Assembly (NCBI RefSeq): GCF_031143425.1
Contig: NC_090442.1
Span: 426,081,776 to 426,145,775 of the forward strand
DNA length: 64,000 bases
Origin: Pleurodeles waltl
Taxonomy: Eukaryota; Chordata; Amphibia; Caudata; Salamandridae
Direction of reading: 5' to 3'
The position numbers and the translations under genes are program-made. The notes below the pieces were generated by a model. The model had not been told where the DNA came from. It saw nothing but the letters and a program-made list of their open reading frames with translations, and searched no databases. Every line of letters begins with the position of its first letter. Position 1 is the first letter of the stretch. Of this stretch, positions 34,770 to 47,630 are shown piece after piece.

Positions 34770-35835
34770 AAAGTCTCTAAAGTGCTTCCATGCCCATGCA
34801 CACACTAACGTATCCCGTTCAATGGCGGGATATTTTTCCTCTGAAGGGGATAGAGATTTAGATGCATAAGCAATGATATACTCATTCCTATTTATATCAG
34901 TATGAGTGAGTACAGCGCCTAAGCCCTTGCTGCTAGCATCGGTGATAATGATATTTTTAGCAGATGGATTGAAACTTCTCAAAGAAGAAATATTTGCAAT
35001 AGCTTGTTTAATATAGCTGAAATATTTTTCACATTGTAGTGACCATTCAAATTTGTTTCTATTCTTTCATGAATACAAAATGTTTATTCTGAGAATTTTG
35101 GTATGAATTTTGCATGATATTCCACGAAGCCCTTGAAAGAACAAATGTTATCTTTATTATTGGATGTGGCAGCTTCTACAACAGCTCTGATTAAGCAAGG
35201 TTTGGGTTAAAATTGATTCTCATTAATCACATGCCCTAGGTAATTTACTTCTTTTTCAGCTAACGCGTATTTAGAGAATTCTACAGTCAGACCTCTAGAT
35301 TCTAAAATTTGTAGCACATTCCATGGTTTATCATCATGGGCAGTCTTTGTCTTACCAAATACTAGAATGTCGTTTTGGAAAATCTTCATTCCATTAAGTT
35401 TTTAAAACAATTCGAACATCAGCCATCGAAAAACATCTACTGCTGACGCTAATCCAAATGGCATTTATTTGAATTGAAAACAACTGTCAGGAGTAACAAA
35501 CAGAGTATATTTCTTAGATTCATAAGAAAAAGGAATCTGATGGTATGCAGAAGAAAGATCGATTGTGGAAAACCATTTAGCACCATCAAGGGATGCAACC
35601 ATCTCATTGATTTTAGGTAGTGGAAATTGGTCCACTGTAATGGTATTTTTAAGATGACGTAAATCCACTTATAATCTGCTCTTGCCATTTTTCCACTTGG
35701 CTACCACTAATCGACGTATCCAGTCGAAAACTTCCACTGGTTTAATAATGCCTGAGGTAACCAGTTTAGTCAATTCCTTTGAAATTTAATCTCAAACCAT
35801 AAATGGTACATTCCTGACTTTCTGAATTCTGGGAG
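34770..35835 (-). mobile_element. Ty3/gypsy element 1: RT and RNase H N-terminal part
   Basis: The minus strand encodes RT fingers and palm (DLRHLKNTITVDQFPLPKIN and WFSTIDLSSAYHQIP near 35660-35540), later palm/thumb blocks (ILVFGKTKTAHDD near 35370, NYLGHVINENQF near 35240) and RNase H start (IIITDASSKGLGAVLTHTD near 34945, LVCAWAWKHFRDF near 34800). The last residues stop at the Harbinger junction and continue at 26217. Several stops show decay. Confidence 0.87.
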
Positions 35836-36511
35836 AGACTTTTTAGTTCAACAAAATTCTATGTTCGAATCCCCTGAGTTTCCCTAACTTTTTGCTGAAA
35901 ATACTAGGGAATTTAACTAAACTTTTATTGCCTAGATTTGTGTCTTTATCTATAATTAGCACCTTTTCCTTACTATTAGGATCAAGCACCATGTGCAACT
36001 TCCCTTGATCAACCCATCCAAGTACAGGTGGTCCTTTATTTGTTACATAAAGTTTCCCTTGCGCTTTTCTGTGTTTGAATCTAAAGGTTAACCATCTGAA
36101 TCCTAGCATAATAATTTGTTTGCCACTGTAGCCTTCCGGATTGATATCAGTAGGAACTAAGTATTCTCGAACCTTATGTACAAATTCAGTTTTCCACAAA
36201 TCTTCATTAATAATAGTGTAGGGTGAACCAGAATCAGCATAAATAGTTAATGGTACTCCACCAATAGTCATACTACACTTCATACTACACTCCGGTTTGG
36301 ACTTAGAACATTCACTACTCACATTCAAAACCAAATAGCTGCACAAATTAGCCATTTTCTCAACATCCTCTTCATCACACATGGTTGGTTCATTATAATC
36401 AACCTCACAAACACATTTAATGCAATTCTTCTTTTTCTTGCACCCTTTTGCATAATGATCTATAATACCGCAGTTGCTGCATTTTTGTTTAGCCGCTGGA
36501 TAGTTTTGCAA
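35836..36511 (-). mobile_element. Ty3/gypsy element 1: zinc knuckle and protease
   Basis: A CCHC-like knuckle (CSNCGIIDHYAKGC) near 36480-36440 is followed by an aspartic protease with YADSGSPYTIINEDLW near 36245-36205 and LGFRWLTF near 36100. The order knuckle-protease-RT is that of gypsy Gag-Pol. This 222-residue frame is intact. Confidence 0.85.
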
Positions 36512-37260
36512 GAGGCTAACTGTTGCTGGCTATCACAATGGTAACACTTAAGTTGCTGTCTCATTTTTTTCTCTTTATCCCTTTTGTTGAAGGTGTCATG
36601 AAATGGTTCTCAGCTTGCAAATAGTATCTCCTGCTTTAATTTTTTTTAATGACAAATCACACCTTCTAAAAATCTCAGCTTTGCGCACTGCAGCTAACAC
36701 ATCTTAGAGAGTAGAATCACCATTAACTCATTAATGCTCTTGAATTGCAGGGTTACAAGTGTGCATAAGCTCTTGATCCCTTATAAGCTCATCCTGTAAT
36801 ACACCAAATCTGCAGTCCATTGCCAATTTCTTTAAATCAACAACATAATCATCTATTGATTCATCTTTTTCCCGTTTATGTTGAAAAGTTTTCAATCTAA
36901 TACTACCCATGCAAACTTTAGATTTGAAATATATTTCTAGATCATGAATTGCAGCAGCAAAAACATTGACATAACCCATAATTGTAGCTTTAGACATTTG
37001 AGAATAAACTTTGTACCCCTGAGGACCAAGTGAGTGTAATAAAATTATTTCATTTGTTCTGGAGGTATCTTGTTAAGTTCACCCACAGCTTGAATGTAGT
37101 TAATAAAATATTCTGTCCATTCTCCCCATTTTATTATTGTAGAACTGCTGAAAGGCCAAAATGCCTGAGGGGGACCGAGGCTAAAATTTTGAGCACTCAT
37201 TTTTCTTTTTTATATAACTGGTGGAATTGTTCAGTGTCCAATCTTCACCAGTAATGGTCT
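36512..37260 (-). mobile_element. Ty3/gypsy element 1: gag and leader
   Basis: A gag start MSAQNFSLGPPQAFWPFSS lies at 37200. The frame is broken by a stop near 37050 and resumes with a capsid-like helical region at 36997-36731 (GSIRLKTFQHKREKDESIDD). A possible primer-binding start, tggtgaagattggacac, is near 37255. No 5' LTR similar to the 3' one is seen beyond 37260. Confidence 0.7.
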
Positions 37261-38019
37261 AGTCCACTGTCCTTACTTCACCACAAATTCCAACCAAAAA
37301 TAAGAAGTAAAATTATGCGTGAACAATTTAAACACTGTAGAAATTGTAGATTTTAATTCCAGTATATTGCAGATTTTAGCTTCAGTATATAAAGATATTG
37401 AGATGGAGGTTCACCAACTTACTTCTCAATAATTAGTTTCCAAAACATAAGTAAAGAAATCCTATGCGTTATGATGTAGCATCAATTAACGATAAACTGC
37501 AGCGAAATGATCCTGCTCAGCCGATAACCATTAAAATCTTTGTTATGCTACTTCAAATGGCACTGTATAAGGTCAAGCAACGTGCCAGATGTGACCTTAC
37601 GTGATGATGTAAGTATTACAGATGCAAATCCCTGTAATGCAAATCCAAAACGGCGGTGCGTAAGGTCACTCAACGTGCCTGAGGTGACCTTACGTGAGGA
37701 TGCAAGTATTCCGTGAGAAGACTTTGCATTTAACAATGTGCCAGTGGTTAGCAATGAAGTCACATGCCCAAACGCCAAACCTGTCCAGAGCAGGTAATAA
37801 TTTAAAAATCGTGAGGTGGCAAGTAAGTCTTGATGCACATGACATACTTGTTAATTAATGTTCTGTTAGAAGCGTGACATGTACCTGTATACGTGAGCTG
37901 CCAGAAATGTTGCCTGAATGCTGAATGATAGTCCCGTAGCCTGTATATTTTCCATCCTTCTAATTCCCAGTTCTATCCTACCCAGTATTCTAGACCATAG
38001 ATAACATCTTTGGGTCACG
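37261..38019. other. Non-coding stretch with a two-copy 90-bp repeat
   Basis: Near 37567-37625 and 37658-37716 a block with aaggtca-caacgtgcc-gtgaccttacgtga-atg-aagtatt is repeated in tandem. No protein recognised. It may include the diverged 5' LTR of gypsy element 1, but I cannot show that. Confidence 0.5.
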
Positions 38020-39943
38020 TCTTATCAGGTGAGGGTGTGAAACCTAAGGATGAATTGGTGAGGTCAAAAGTTAATCTAACCAATCCGAAGAAGAAAGATG
38101 TTCAGGCTTTCTTGTGAATGACATAATTTTATGCTAGATATGTGATTTTGCCAGTAGATCTTGTTCCGTTTGGGGGTTGCACAGATAGGGAGTAAAATTT
38201 AATTGGTCATAGGAATGTCAGGAAGAGCTTTTATTGTTTAAAACATGCTTTATCCACTGTCCAATCTCTTAGCAGTTTTTAACCAGGGATACCTTGCTGT
38301 GTTATAACAGATGTTTCTGATAAATGTTTGGGTTGCGTTCTCAAGCAGATAGACAATGGAAAGGAAATCACTATAGCTTTTGCTTCAAGGGCACGAGGGG
38401 AGCAGAATCCAGATATTCCACAATTGAGAAAGAGGCATTAGCTATTGTTTGGGCAATTAAACAATTTAAGCAGTTTCTGTGGGGTGCAACATAAGCCACT
38501 ACAAGAAGTTTTTGAGAGGAAAGGTTTGGATTGTATATCTTCTCAAATTTGCAAATGGATACTAGGTCTGCAAGATTTCCATTTTGTGGTTAAATATGTT
38601 CCTGGATGTGAGAGTAAATCTATTGATTGTTGGTCTAGAATTAAAGCTGAAAGTTGGGAAGTTGAAGATGAGGAAGTCTCATGGTGGGTTGATGATGATA
38701 TTAAAGTATGTGGTATAACAAATATTTGCGTTTCTGAAAAAGAGTGGATTGAGGAATTTAGTACAGATGAGGAGTTGTTGAAAATCAGGGATTTGGTAGT
38801 TTCAGGCAATATGTCGGTGAGTGAAGAGAGAGAATTATTACAGTTCAAGAAAGTTTGGAGTGAGCTTTCTGTGGAAAACGGCTTGATATTGAGAGGAGGT
38901 AGGTGAATACCCCCAACTAATTTGCGTGAATGATTAATGAACTTGCCACATTTGGATCATCATGGTATATGCAAGACTAAAGAAAGATTGAGGAGCACAT
39001 ATTGGTTTCCAGGAATGCATTTGGCTCTAGAGAGAAAGGTCAGAGACTGTTTGGAATGCAAGGTAGCTGGTAAAACTTTGAAGACAAGAACACATCCTAT
39101 GGTGTTGAGGGCGATTCCTAAAGAAGTATAGGACGAGGTGTCATTGGATATTATAGGTCCAGTAAGTTGTGGTTCTGTTTCAAAATATGTTGTAGTTTTG
39201 ATGGATACTTTATCTCATTGGCCAGAGGTTTGGATAACCTCAGATGTTATGTTGATGACAATCATGAAGTTTCTTACTGATGAGTTTGCTAGAGAGGGGG
39301 CTCCTAAGTGCATACTAACGGACAATGGAGTTCAGTTTACGTCTAAGTTGATGTGTGAGTTTTTAGAGTCAAGGGGTATTGTACATAAGAAGTTTGCTTT
39401 GTATCATCACAAATCTAATGGGATGGTTGAACGATTTAACAGGACTTTAAAGGAGACTATTCAAATGGCTAGACAGATGGGAATGAGTTGATTGGAGTCA
39501 GCTCAAAAGTAGAAGACTATAAGTATACTCCTCATTCTAGTATTGGTCAATCCCCGTTTGTGTTGTTAAGGAAACATGTTCCGCACACGAAAATGAGTCC
39601 ACCATTGGTTAAGGTGAATGTTAAAGGGTTGAGTGATTGTGAAGAACAGAAAAGAATTGCTTTGAAAAAAGAAAAACATGTTCAAGAAAAGAGAAAACAC
39701 ACATATGATATCCATAAATCTGTGAGGAAAGTAGAAGTAAAAGTGGGAGATTCTGTTAAGATAAAATTGTCAGGAAAAACAAGCAATGGTCAGTCACAAT
39801 TAAGAAAGATTTTTAAAGTGGTTAAAGTGTTCAAAGTTGATGATGGCCGCATTTGAAATTTAAACAGAGTTGTGAAGCTCAAGTGATCTTGATTTTTTCC
39901 TTTTGTGTTTTTTTTCTTGTTTTGTTTCTGTAAGGGGAGGTAG
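38020..39943 (+). mobile_element. Ty3/gypsy element 2: RT thumb, RNase H and integrase (plus strand)
   Basis: Plus-strand frames start at the RT thumb (LSGEGVKPKDELVRS near 38027-38070), then RNase H (ITDVSDKCLGC near 38305, FASRARGEQ near 38385, EKEALAIVWAIKQFKQF near 38430), then integrase: zinc-binding HLDHHG...CLEC (38945-39060), D in SLDIIGPVS (39140), D in LTDNGVQFTS (39318), E in NGMVERFNR (39418), and a basic C-terminal domain with VKVGDSVKIK near 39745. The core D, D and E are present. No PR or RT palm lies upstream on this strand. Confidence 0.88.
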
Positions 39944-40215
39944 TGTAATTTTGCTTATTGGTAGTGCAGTAATAATTATTGAAATAATTAATATTATTTT
40001 TATGTTCATTTATATTGGTATATATGTTCATTTGATATGTTCCTTTTACCCCTTTCTCTATGGTACTATTGTATTAGACCAGAGTGTGAAGGTTCTAGAA
40101 TGGCGGAAGGTTGAGAGGCTAGAAAGAGAAGACTTGACCCTTAGAATGTGGATGGAGTTTCTTTGTATTGTGGATTAGCTGAAATAAATGCCTTACAACC
40201 TATACAATACTAACA
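39944..40215 (+). repeat. 3' LTR of gypsy element 2
   Basis: A polypurine tract aaggggaggtag ends at 39943. The LTR begins tgtaattttgc and ends ctatacaatactaaca at 40215, giving TG...CA termini and 272 bp. AATAAA lies near 40183. The next base belongs to minus-strand gypsy RT sequence. Confidence 0.8.
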
Positions 40216-41260
40216 TGGATTTCCTTCACCTGCAGATCAGACCTTTGACACCATAATTCACCTAATGCCCTTTGACCAAAGAATTTCTATAACTTCTCTA
40301 GTTTTCAAAATGTGTTGTACAAGAGTAGCTGTAAAGATAATTACATCGTCTTGGAAAAACTTGACCCGTTCAATGCCCCCAAGCATCTCAATCATAAGCC
40401 TCTGGAAAACTGATGCTGCAGAGCGAAGTCCAAAAGGCATCCTATTAAATTTGTAAACACCAAAAGGAGTTACAAAAGAAGTTAACAATTTAGACTGTTC
40501 ACACAATTGAACCTGATGACATGCAGAACATAGAACTAATGTAGTAAAAAAAAACTTGCATTTCCCAAAGAGCTGACCATTTCAGTGATATTGGGTAATG
40601 GAAATTTGTCCTCAATTACAGCCTTTTTAAGGTGTTTAAGATCATCACACCGTCTGATGTCACCTGACCTTTTCGTAGCAACCACAATTGGAGCAATCCA
40701 TTGAGCTGCCTCCACTTCTTCTATGATGCCTTCCGATTGTAATCTTTTGAGTTCCAATCTGACTTTGTCTTGCAAACTCAAAGGAATGTTCCTTACCTTA
40801 CAAGCAATTGGTTGAGCACCCCCTTTCAAGCAAATATGCTTGTAAAGTTGATGCACCATATCTTGGAGTTAAAAACATCTGAAAATTAATTCATAAGCTC
40901 ATCCCCTATATTGTTAATTTTTTTAACCTGCACTTGCGGCACTGAATTAGGATTTAAGACAATTCCCAACAATTTTTGATGAGGCCAGATTAAAATAGTA
41001 TCACCCACTATAGGAACATATATTTTAACAAACATTTTATTCCCCTTCAACACAACAGTGGCATCAAAATACCCCCTCAATTCAATGGGTTTACCACCAT
41101 AACTGTAGGGTGTAACATCTGGATCACAAAGTGTTACTTTTCCTTGAAAATATTTGGCATAATTAACTTCAGAGACCAGAGATTGCTTTGATCCTGAGTC
41201 CATCATCATAGCTATGTCAATGTCATTCACTTCAACAATTGTTAAGGTAACACATAACAA
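40216..41260 (-). mobile_element. Ty3/gypsy element 2: protease and RT (minus strand)
   Basis: Minus-strand frames give protease at 41260-40886 (MMMDSGSKQSLVSEVNYAKY; DSG active site), then RT fingers (IAPIVVATKRSGDIRRCDDL near 40690-40630), KFPLPNITEMVSSLG near 40605, FGVYKFNRMPFGLRSAASVF near 40460-40400 and the catalytic box FFQDDVIIF near 40350. The sequence ends at the RT thumb near 40220, exactly where the plus-strand fragment at 38020 begins in protein terms. It is truncated 5' of protease. Confidence 0.85.
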
Positions 41261-42329
41261 GACACAAAACTGATTTGATCATGATTAAAGAACGTGGCAA
41301 ATTGGGGGAAAATTAGCTTGTAATGTGGGTCACTAGCTATCTCCAAGCAGACCGGTTTGGTGACATTTTCCCCTGTGGCTTCCAACACACCTTTCTTGCT
41401 TTTTTTGACCAGTACAGTGGTTGCCTGTTTTAATTGTAAACAGAGTATTTTTTCAAATAAAAATTATTAAAATTGAGTGTATTACGAGGCATTTACTTTT
41501 TTAGAATAGTTTTGCTGCTGTTGTGAAGGAGGTGACAAATAAATTCTCATTTAGAGAAATAATACTTAACATAGGTTTTGTCAATTCAGCATTACTACGC
41601 CGCTTTAGGTCACATCACTGAAAAATGTTCATTTATTTGCTGTGCAGGAGCTGTGCACGTTCATGTATTTCCATCGCCTTCCAGAAAATCATAGAAATTG
41701 AACTTCATTATAGCTTATTTTTAGTTTCCTTGGCTGAAGCAAAGTGTTTTGAAACCATACAAGCTCATGAGATAAGCGTTATGTTGCTATGTCAGTGTTA
41801 GGACTGTACAGAAGCAGTCTTTTGTACTTTATTATTTTTGCATTAATAAAACATATGACTGTGCAACATATCATGTAGTAAAAGCTAGTCAAAATCGTGT
41901 ATAAGTAGGAGTTATTTGGAAACATTATTGTGATTGGTTTACAGTGGAAATACATTTTAGTGCTGCCACTCACCTCGTGTTGTACATAAATGTGTCTCCT
42001 TTCCTTGTCCAGAACATTATAAATGCTTTTCTATTTGGGAGTAGACATAGTAATTCTGGATTTTAATTAGAAATGGGTAGTTAGACATTTTTCCTCTGAC
42101 TTTAGATTTTCACTTTGCATTGTAGCATTGCACATTTTAGAACTGCTGCTTTATTATTTAGAGAAAGCACTTTATGGTTTTGCTATGACAGAGACGGCTG
42201 CACTTGCATGTTTTTTTTATATGAGGGATTGTCACTGTTAATTTGACAATTTTCGAATGTGCTGTGACTTTTTAATTCCTGCAAGGCACATTGCATATCA
42301 TGATTGGGTTTCAGCTAATTCCTTATTTA
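41261..42329. other. Intron-like DNA, no recognised gene
   Basis: AT-rich sequence with no motif-bearing frame. Confidence 0.45.
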
Positions 42330-45300
42330 ACTAACTTTCGTGTTCTGTAATGATAACCTTTGCTTCTATATGCCACAATATGTCTTCAAGAATTTGGGTG
42401 TCTGCTGTACTGTGCAAGTATTGCGCCTAACCCGACCAGGCTAACGTCAACAACAGCTTCAGTATGGAGCTTTGGAACTAAATATGCCATTTCAGTAGCG
42501 TTCTTGATAGAATGTTTAATTCTATTAAAGTTTTGCTTACATTCATGTGACCAGTGAAATTAAGCAACTCTCTCAATGGAGCACTCACGATGGCAAAGTC
42601 TCATATGCATCTAGAACCGTAACTGGCCACGGCCAGGAATGAGCATAACATAGAAAAGTTTTGTGAGGGATGCATGCACTTTAGCTGGATCTGGTGCCAT
42701 GCCCCCAATCAGAAAAGATATGACCAAAGAATTTGTGGTATTGAATTCACATTTGCCAGCATTCAAAGTTAAACCTGCATCAACAAGTAAACAACACACT
42801 TGCTTGAGAGCTTTATTGTGTTCTTTCTGTGTAGCCCTGAAAACTAATGTTATCTCTATAGCTGAATGCATTCATGACAGGCTGTATAATGCGTCAAATT
42901 CCATCTTGCAAAATCTCTGCATCTGATGACTCACCAAAACTTAGTCTTTTGTATCTGAACAGACCAAATTGTGTAAAAAGGTTGTAATGTACCTGCAATT
43001 ATCCTCAAGTTCTAACTGATGATATCCTTTGTTTAAATCAAGGCAAGAGAAGGCCTTTGCACCATTCTACTGGGTTATCAAGTCAGCATTGTGCAGACCT
43101 GGAGTCGTCCTCTTTAAATTGTCTTGTTTGCTTGACGGATGTCCACACATATGCATACAGCTCCTTCACTGTCCTTTTTAGATACTACAACTATGGCAGA
43201 AACCCTTGGCATCAGACCAGTAGAACGATCAATGATATCATGTTTGAGTAATAATTCAAGTTCCTTTTCAACAGCTTTCATAGTCTTAAGTTTTTCTAAC
43301 ACATGAAGCAACAAAGCGAACTGATTTACTATTTCATGTTGAGCATTCATGTTGTAGTTCACTGAGATTAGTCCCATATCAGAAGCTGTGCTGAAAGTGA
43401 GTAAACAGGCACTTGACTTTGTATCTTGAAGTATGTGGTCACTTGTACCTTTTTGTTTTCTAGTGTTCTACCATCGCTGCAAATAAACCTTTACTTCTCA
43501 ATAGTGTTGATGCAGCCCATGTGTACACTTTCGTTTTTAATGATGTAATTAATGGCATATGTCAATTCACCCCTGTTGATAATGAAAGGTATTGAACAAC
43601 CGTTTATCTTCATTGTAACCTTTGGACAATGTTTGAATAACTTTAGTGCCTTTTCAGGTCGACTTTTCTTTGACTGGTATTTTCCTTCACATGTGGCCAG
43701 TCCATCATGTGCGCTTTTTCAGAGGTAAACAACAACATTTTACAATCATCTTCTTCACTTTCACTTGATATTGATTTTGATACAGACAAACTTTTTGAAA
43801 AAGTTTTAAATTATGATCGACTTCATTTGGTGTTGAGTTGTCTCAACTGATGGGGCTACTTGGCCTTGTGGGAGTGCATCGAGCATCGCTTCTGGAACAT
43901 TCGGGCAGCCATTTTGCCTTCCCGCTTTAAAACACTTTTTCTTTTGCCTTGCAAACCCTCACAAAATGGTTGTTCTTCCCACAGCCTTTGCATATCTGTT
44001 CAATGGCAGGACATTTACCTTTGTGTGTAAATGACAATACACATCTAAAACCCACCTTTTTTGTGGAGGCATCACCTTGTTTCCATCAGGTTTGTGTTTC
44101 TGCTTGCTTTTTCATGTACATGACTGACTCACTTTGAGCACCTCTGGCCTCAATGTCAGCAGCTTGTCAGTATGCTCTTCAGCTCTGGCAGCAATAAGAA
44201 TTTGCTCCAGAGTAAGAGTTTCTCTCAGCATTCATTATCTGAATGAATCGGACAGGAATCCATCGGTAACTCTGAGATGTATTTCTTCGTCATCATTGAA
44301 TTAATTGAACTTACAGTGTTTCATGAGAGTATCCAGTCTCTCAACACGTTTGTCTATGGTTTTAGCAACTCTTTGTTGTTCTTGACTGAAAATATCTATC
44401 GTAATCCACATTCAGCATTGGATTGAACTTGAAATTCAGGGCTTCTTTAATTTGATAGTACTTAACTTCATCAGCTCGCAGCATTTTCTTTATGAATTCT
44501 TTTATACCATCACCTGCAAGATTCTTGAGGTATTTGATAACCTTCCTGTTATCTGTGCCTCCTAGGGCATCAATGAAATAATCAAATTCGCTATCCAAGC
44601 AGACCTTGTATCACCAATATTTTGTTTTTTGGAGGCATTGAATGTTGGTTGTCATTTCAGGAAGGCTGCTGCATTATATCTTTTCACAGAATTGGCTGAC
44701 ACTGCGACTGGAGTTCTCTTTGACTCCACTTGCCGTTCATAGTAAATTTCATCATGCACACATCTCTGAGGGCTTGTAACATGCTGGCCTCTGTCTCATC
44801 TTTGATAACTGCTGGAAATGTGGCTTCTTTCTTAGTCTACATAGGAAGAACAGCCTTCTACTGTTCCAACCGCTGCATCAGGAATAGACAGCTCATAAGC
44901 ACAACCCTGGGAACTTCTACTTGGAACACTTCCCAGTGCTGTGGTGTGATGACTCTCTTTTATCTGTTCCAGTAACCAGATGACCTTTTCTTGTATCTGA
45001 ATTGCTTCTTTTGTGCTTTTGACACCTGGTTGATCTCTGCCTCAAAGTGACTTTTTATCACAACGTTATCTTCCACTTTTCTGTTGCTCTTAGCTGCTCT
45101 TTTCAAAATCTGGTTGTATCTGCCTCCAGCGTTATCATTCCGTGTAATGTATAACTTTAGACTGCATAGATATGTGTTGCCTCTCTTTACGCTCTTCTCT
45201 GTAAGTTATTGGACACCAATGTGTAGGCTTCGCAGTGAAGCTTTCTTTATCTTCAAATTCTTTACACCGGCTAGAGTTACTCTTTGACTCCTCATACGGC

Positions 45301-45390
45301 AAAGGCCGATTCTGCACTTCGACTGAGGCACACGTGGCAAGCACAGCAGTTTGCTTGGACCATGGCAAACTCTTTGTGGGAGCACTGTCA
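42330..45390 (-). mobile_element. Ty3/gypsy element 3: gag, RT and RNase H, lacking integrase
   Basis: Minus-strand order: gag fragments (44598-44362, with YFIDALGGTDNRKVIKYLKN), a zinc-knuckle-like KGCGKNHFVRVC near 43960 in which one spacer residue is missing, RT fingers (SAIVVVSKKDSEGAVCICVD near 43210-43140), RT thumb (LTLNAGKCEF near 42780, GGMAPDPAKV near 42700) and RNase H start (VVDVSLVGLGAILAQ near 42450-42405). No integrase or LTR follows, so the 3' part is missing. The family differs from elements 1 and 2. Stops and frameshifts are common. Confidence 0.8.
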
Positions 45391-46279
45391 ATCTTCGGGT
45401 TACTTATTCCCTATCTTATTGCCAGTTATAGCGTCTTCCCAAGTCTCAGTATCTGCCAATGACTACACCACACACAGAGCGACATGTTCACATCTGTATT
45501 CATCCGTGTGTAACCGTGAACTCCAGATCATAAACCTGAATTTTCTTCACCACATTCTAACACTTTTGTAACAGTTCTACAGAGTCATCCAGGAGCCAAA
45601 AGGCTTCCGTTATTCACACTCACACAACACTACAACAACCAAAACTAATAAAGACACATTTAATATTTAACATAGGGCAAAGTAGATAAATAAGGAGAAT
45701 GATATCAGCACCATACATAAACAAGGCTAAAGAGTTTTCCAATGTGGAGTTAGCAAGTAAAGTAGAGACAACCAATGTAAAAGCACTGGTTCACTAACCA
45801 CTACACTGCATCTGACCCTTGCATGAACCAATTCACCCTTTCTCCTCTTCCACCAGATTCTCCATATGGCATATCCCTGTTATCTCGACTCGAGCACCAT
45901 CAGGTCTCTCTCACCTACAAACCTCTCATGATCCACCACTACATTCAACTTCACTGATTTAGATAGCCCCACCGCACCCTTTATCATCATTGTTCCATCC
46001 ACCATTCTCCAAACACATTCCAACTTTTTAGTAGACATCCCATTGCAAGAATGGAGTAGTGGTGATGAATTTGTGGGGCCACCATGCAGCTTTGGACAAA
46101 AACGACCAGGATTCTTTTATCCACAACCTCACCATCACACTGTATAACTGTACTTGATCAACTATCAACCTTTTTTTAGGAAGAGACCAGGACAAAGGAC
46201 AAGGGGAACAATTAAGAAAAGGTACCCAGCAAGCACAGTGAGAGGAAGAACCACAGATGGTGATGAGAAACAGAAGGGA
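45391..46279. other. Unassigned sequence between gypsy 3 and a Penelope-like element
   Basis: No recognised gene. It may hold the gypsy 3 leader or LTR, but no TG...CA boundary pair can be paired. Confidence 0.4.
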
Positions 46280-47630
46280 GGAAATAGCACGGAGCACTTG
46301 ATAATTAATCTTTCTCACAGTACACTAAAAGAGCTGGAAATGAGGGTACTCAATAAAGCACTTGGATTTGTGCCTACAGCAAAACTGGGCCTCTCCAAAC
46401 ATGATTGCAATTTTTTCTGCAAAATTTGCTACATACCATATTTAAAGATAAGTCTCAAATATAAGAAAATCAAAACATCGGTTTACTGATATCTTCAACA
46501 TTCAATCCCCTCTGTTACTATTCCAATGGAAATACTGACATTTAAGCAGGCTGTACTGAAAGAAGGGAATTTAACAACACTGACAGATGTTTGTCAGAAT
46601 ATGTCTGGGGAAGAATACAAAGCCATATCTACATTGGCCAATAATGGCAGCATAATGATCAAACCAGACAATAAAGGTAGTGCTACAGTGATTTTGATAT
46701 CATATAGAAAGGAGTGCTTATGCCTCCTTATCAATCAAAATAGCTATCAGATTCTTATCTATGATTCAACAAATGAAATGGCAAAAGAGATCACAATGAT
46801 GGTGGGTGAAGCAGAAGCCTCTGCATCGATCCTGAGCCGTGAAGCAAAGTTTTTGATCAAAACAGATGTTGTGACTCCTTATTTCTACAGATTACCTAAG
46901 GTACACAAAGGGAATGAACCCCTTATCTGGTTGCGCCATTGCTTTGAACATTGGATCCCTGCTACAACCACTCCCCATCTTTTAGAGTCTATGCCTTCAT
47001 TTCTGAAAGACACTAAGAATGTCCTCAATTTGTTAAATACCATCCACAAGGAAGCCAAAACCAGAAAAAGCATCACTCTGGATGTGGATGCATTGTATAC
47101 CAATAGTCAACAGGGTGAGACACTAACAGAGAAAAACTACTATGGAACATGGATTGGAACTTCAATACCTCAATCAGTTTCACAATGGCACTGCTTTAGG
47201 TGTAAAGAAAACATTCTTTAACATGAGGACATGCTTTACCTTCAAATGCAAGGTACTTCCATGGGGAGTGCCTTTGCTCCAAGGTTGCCTGGGCTCTAGA
47301 TGTACCGAGTCAGACAACCAGAAATGTTCTCACAATCATTCCTAAGAAATTACTTTTGATGATATACTGTTACAGAGTATGGGAACATAAGTACAGATTG
47401 AATCTTAGGTACATGGATATGAAAAGGGTAGCTATATTTCCCTTTTGGGATGCCTCTATTTTAAATACAAAATTACATATATAGACATCAAAAATCAATG
47501 TGGTAAGATCCAGACACATCCAAGAAAATTAGGGACTTTTTAACATTAAGAATAACAAAAGAAGATATCATGATAAAGAAGTGACTCATATGAAGGAGAT
47601 TAAATTTATGGTAGAATAAGCACATGTTGG
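46280..47630 (+). mobile_element. Penelope-like element, RT region
   Basis: An N-terminal block (INLSHSTLKELEMRVLNKAL then GFVPTAK, near 46305-46385) is followed by IKPDNKGSATVIL near 46660-46700, FYRLPKVHKG near 46885-46912, SITLDVDALYTN near 47070-47105, and in another frame LYLQMQGTSMGSAFAPRLP near 47230-47290. Order and motifs are those of Penelope-like RTs, which form a group separate from LINE and LTR enzymes. The catalytic box region after GTSMG and any GIY-YIG endonuclease are not recognisable, so the copy is truncated or decayed 3'. A copy of the same family starts at 63790. Confidence 0.87.
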
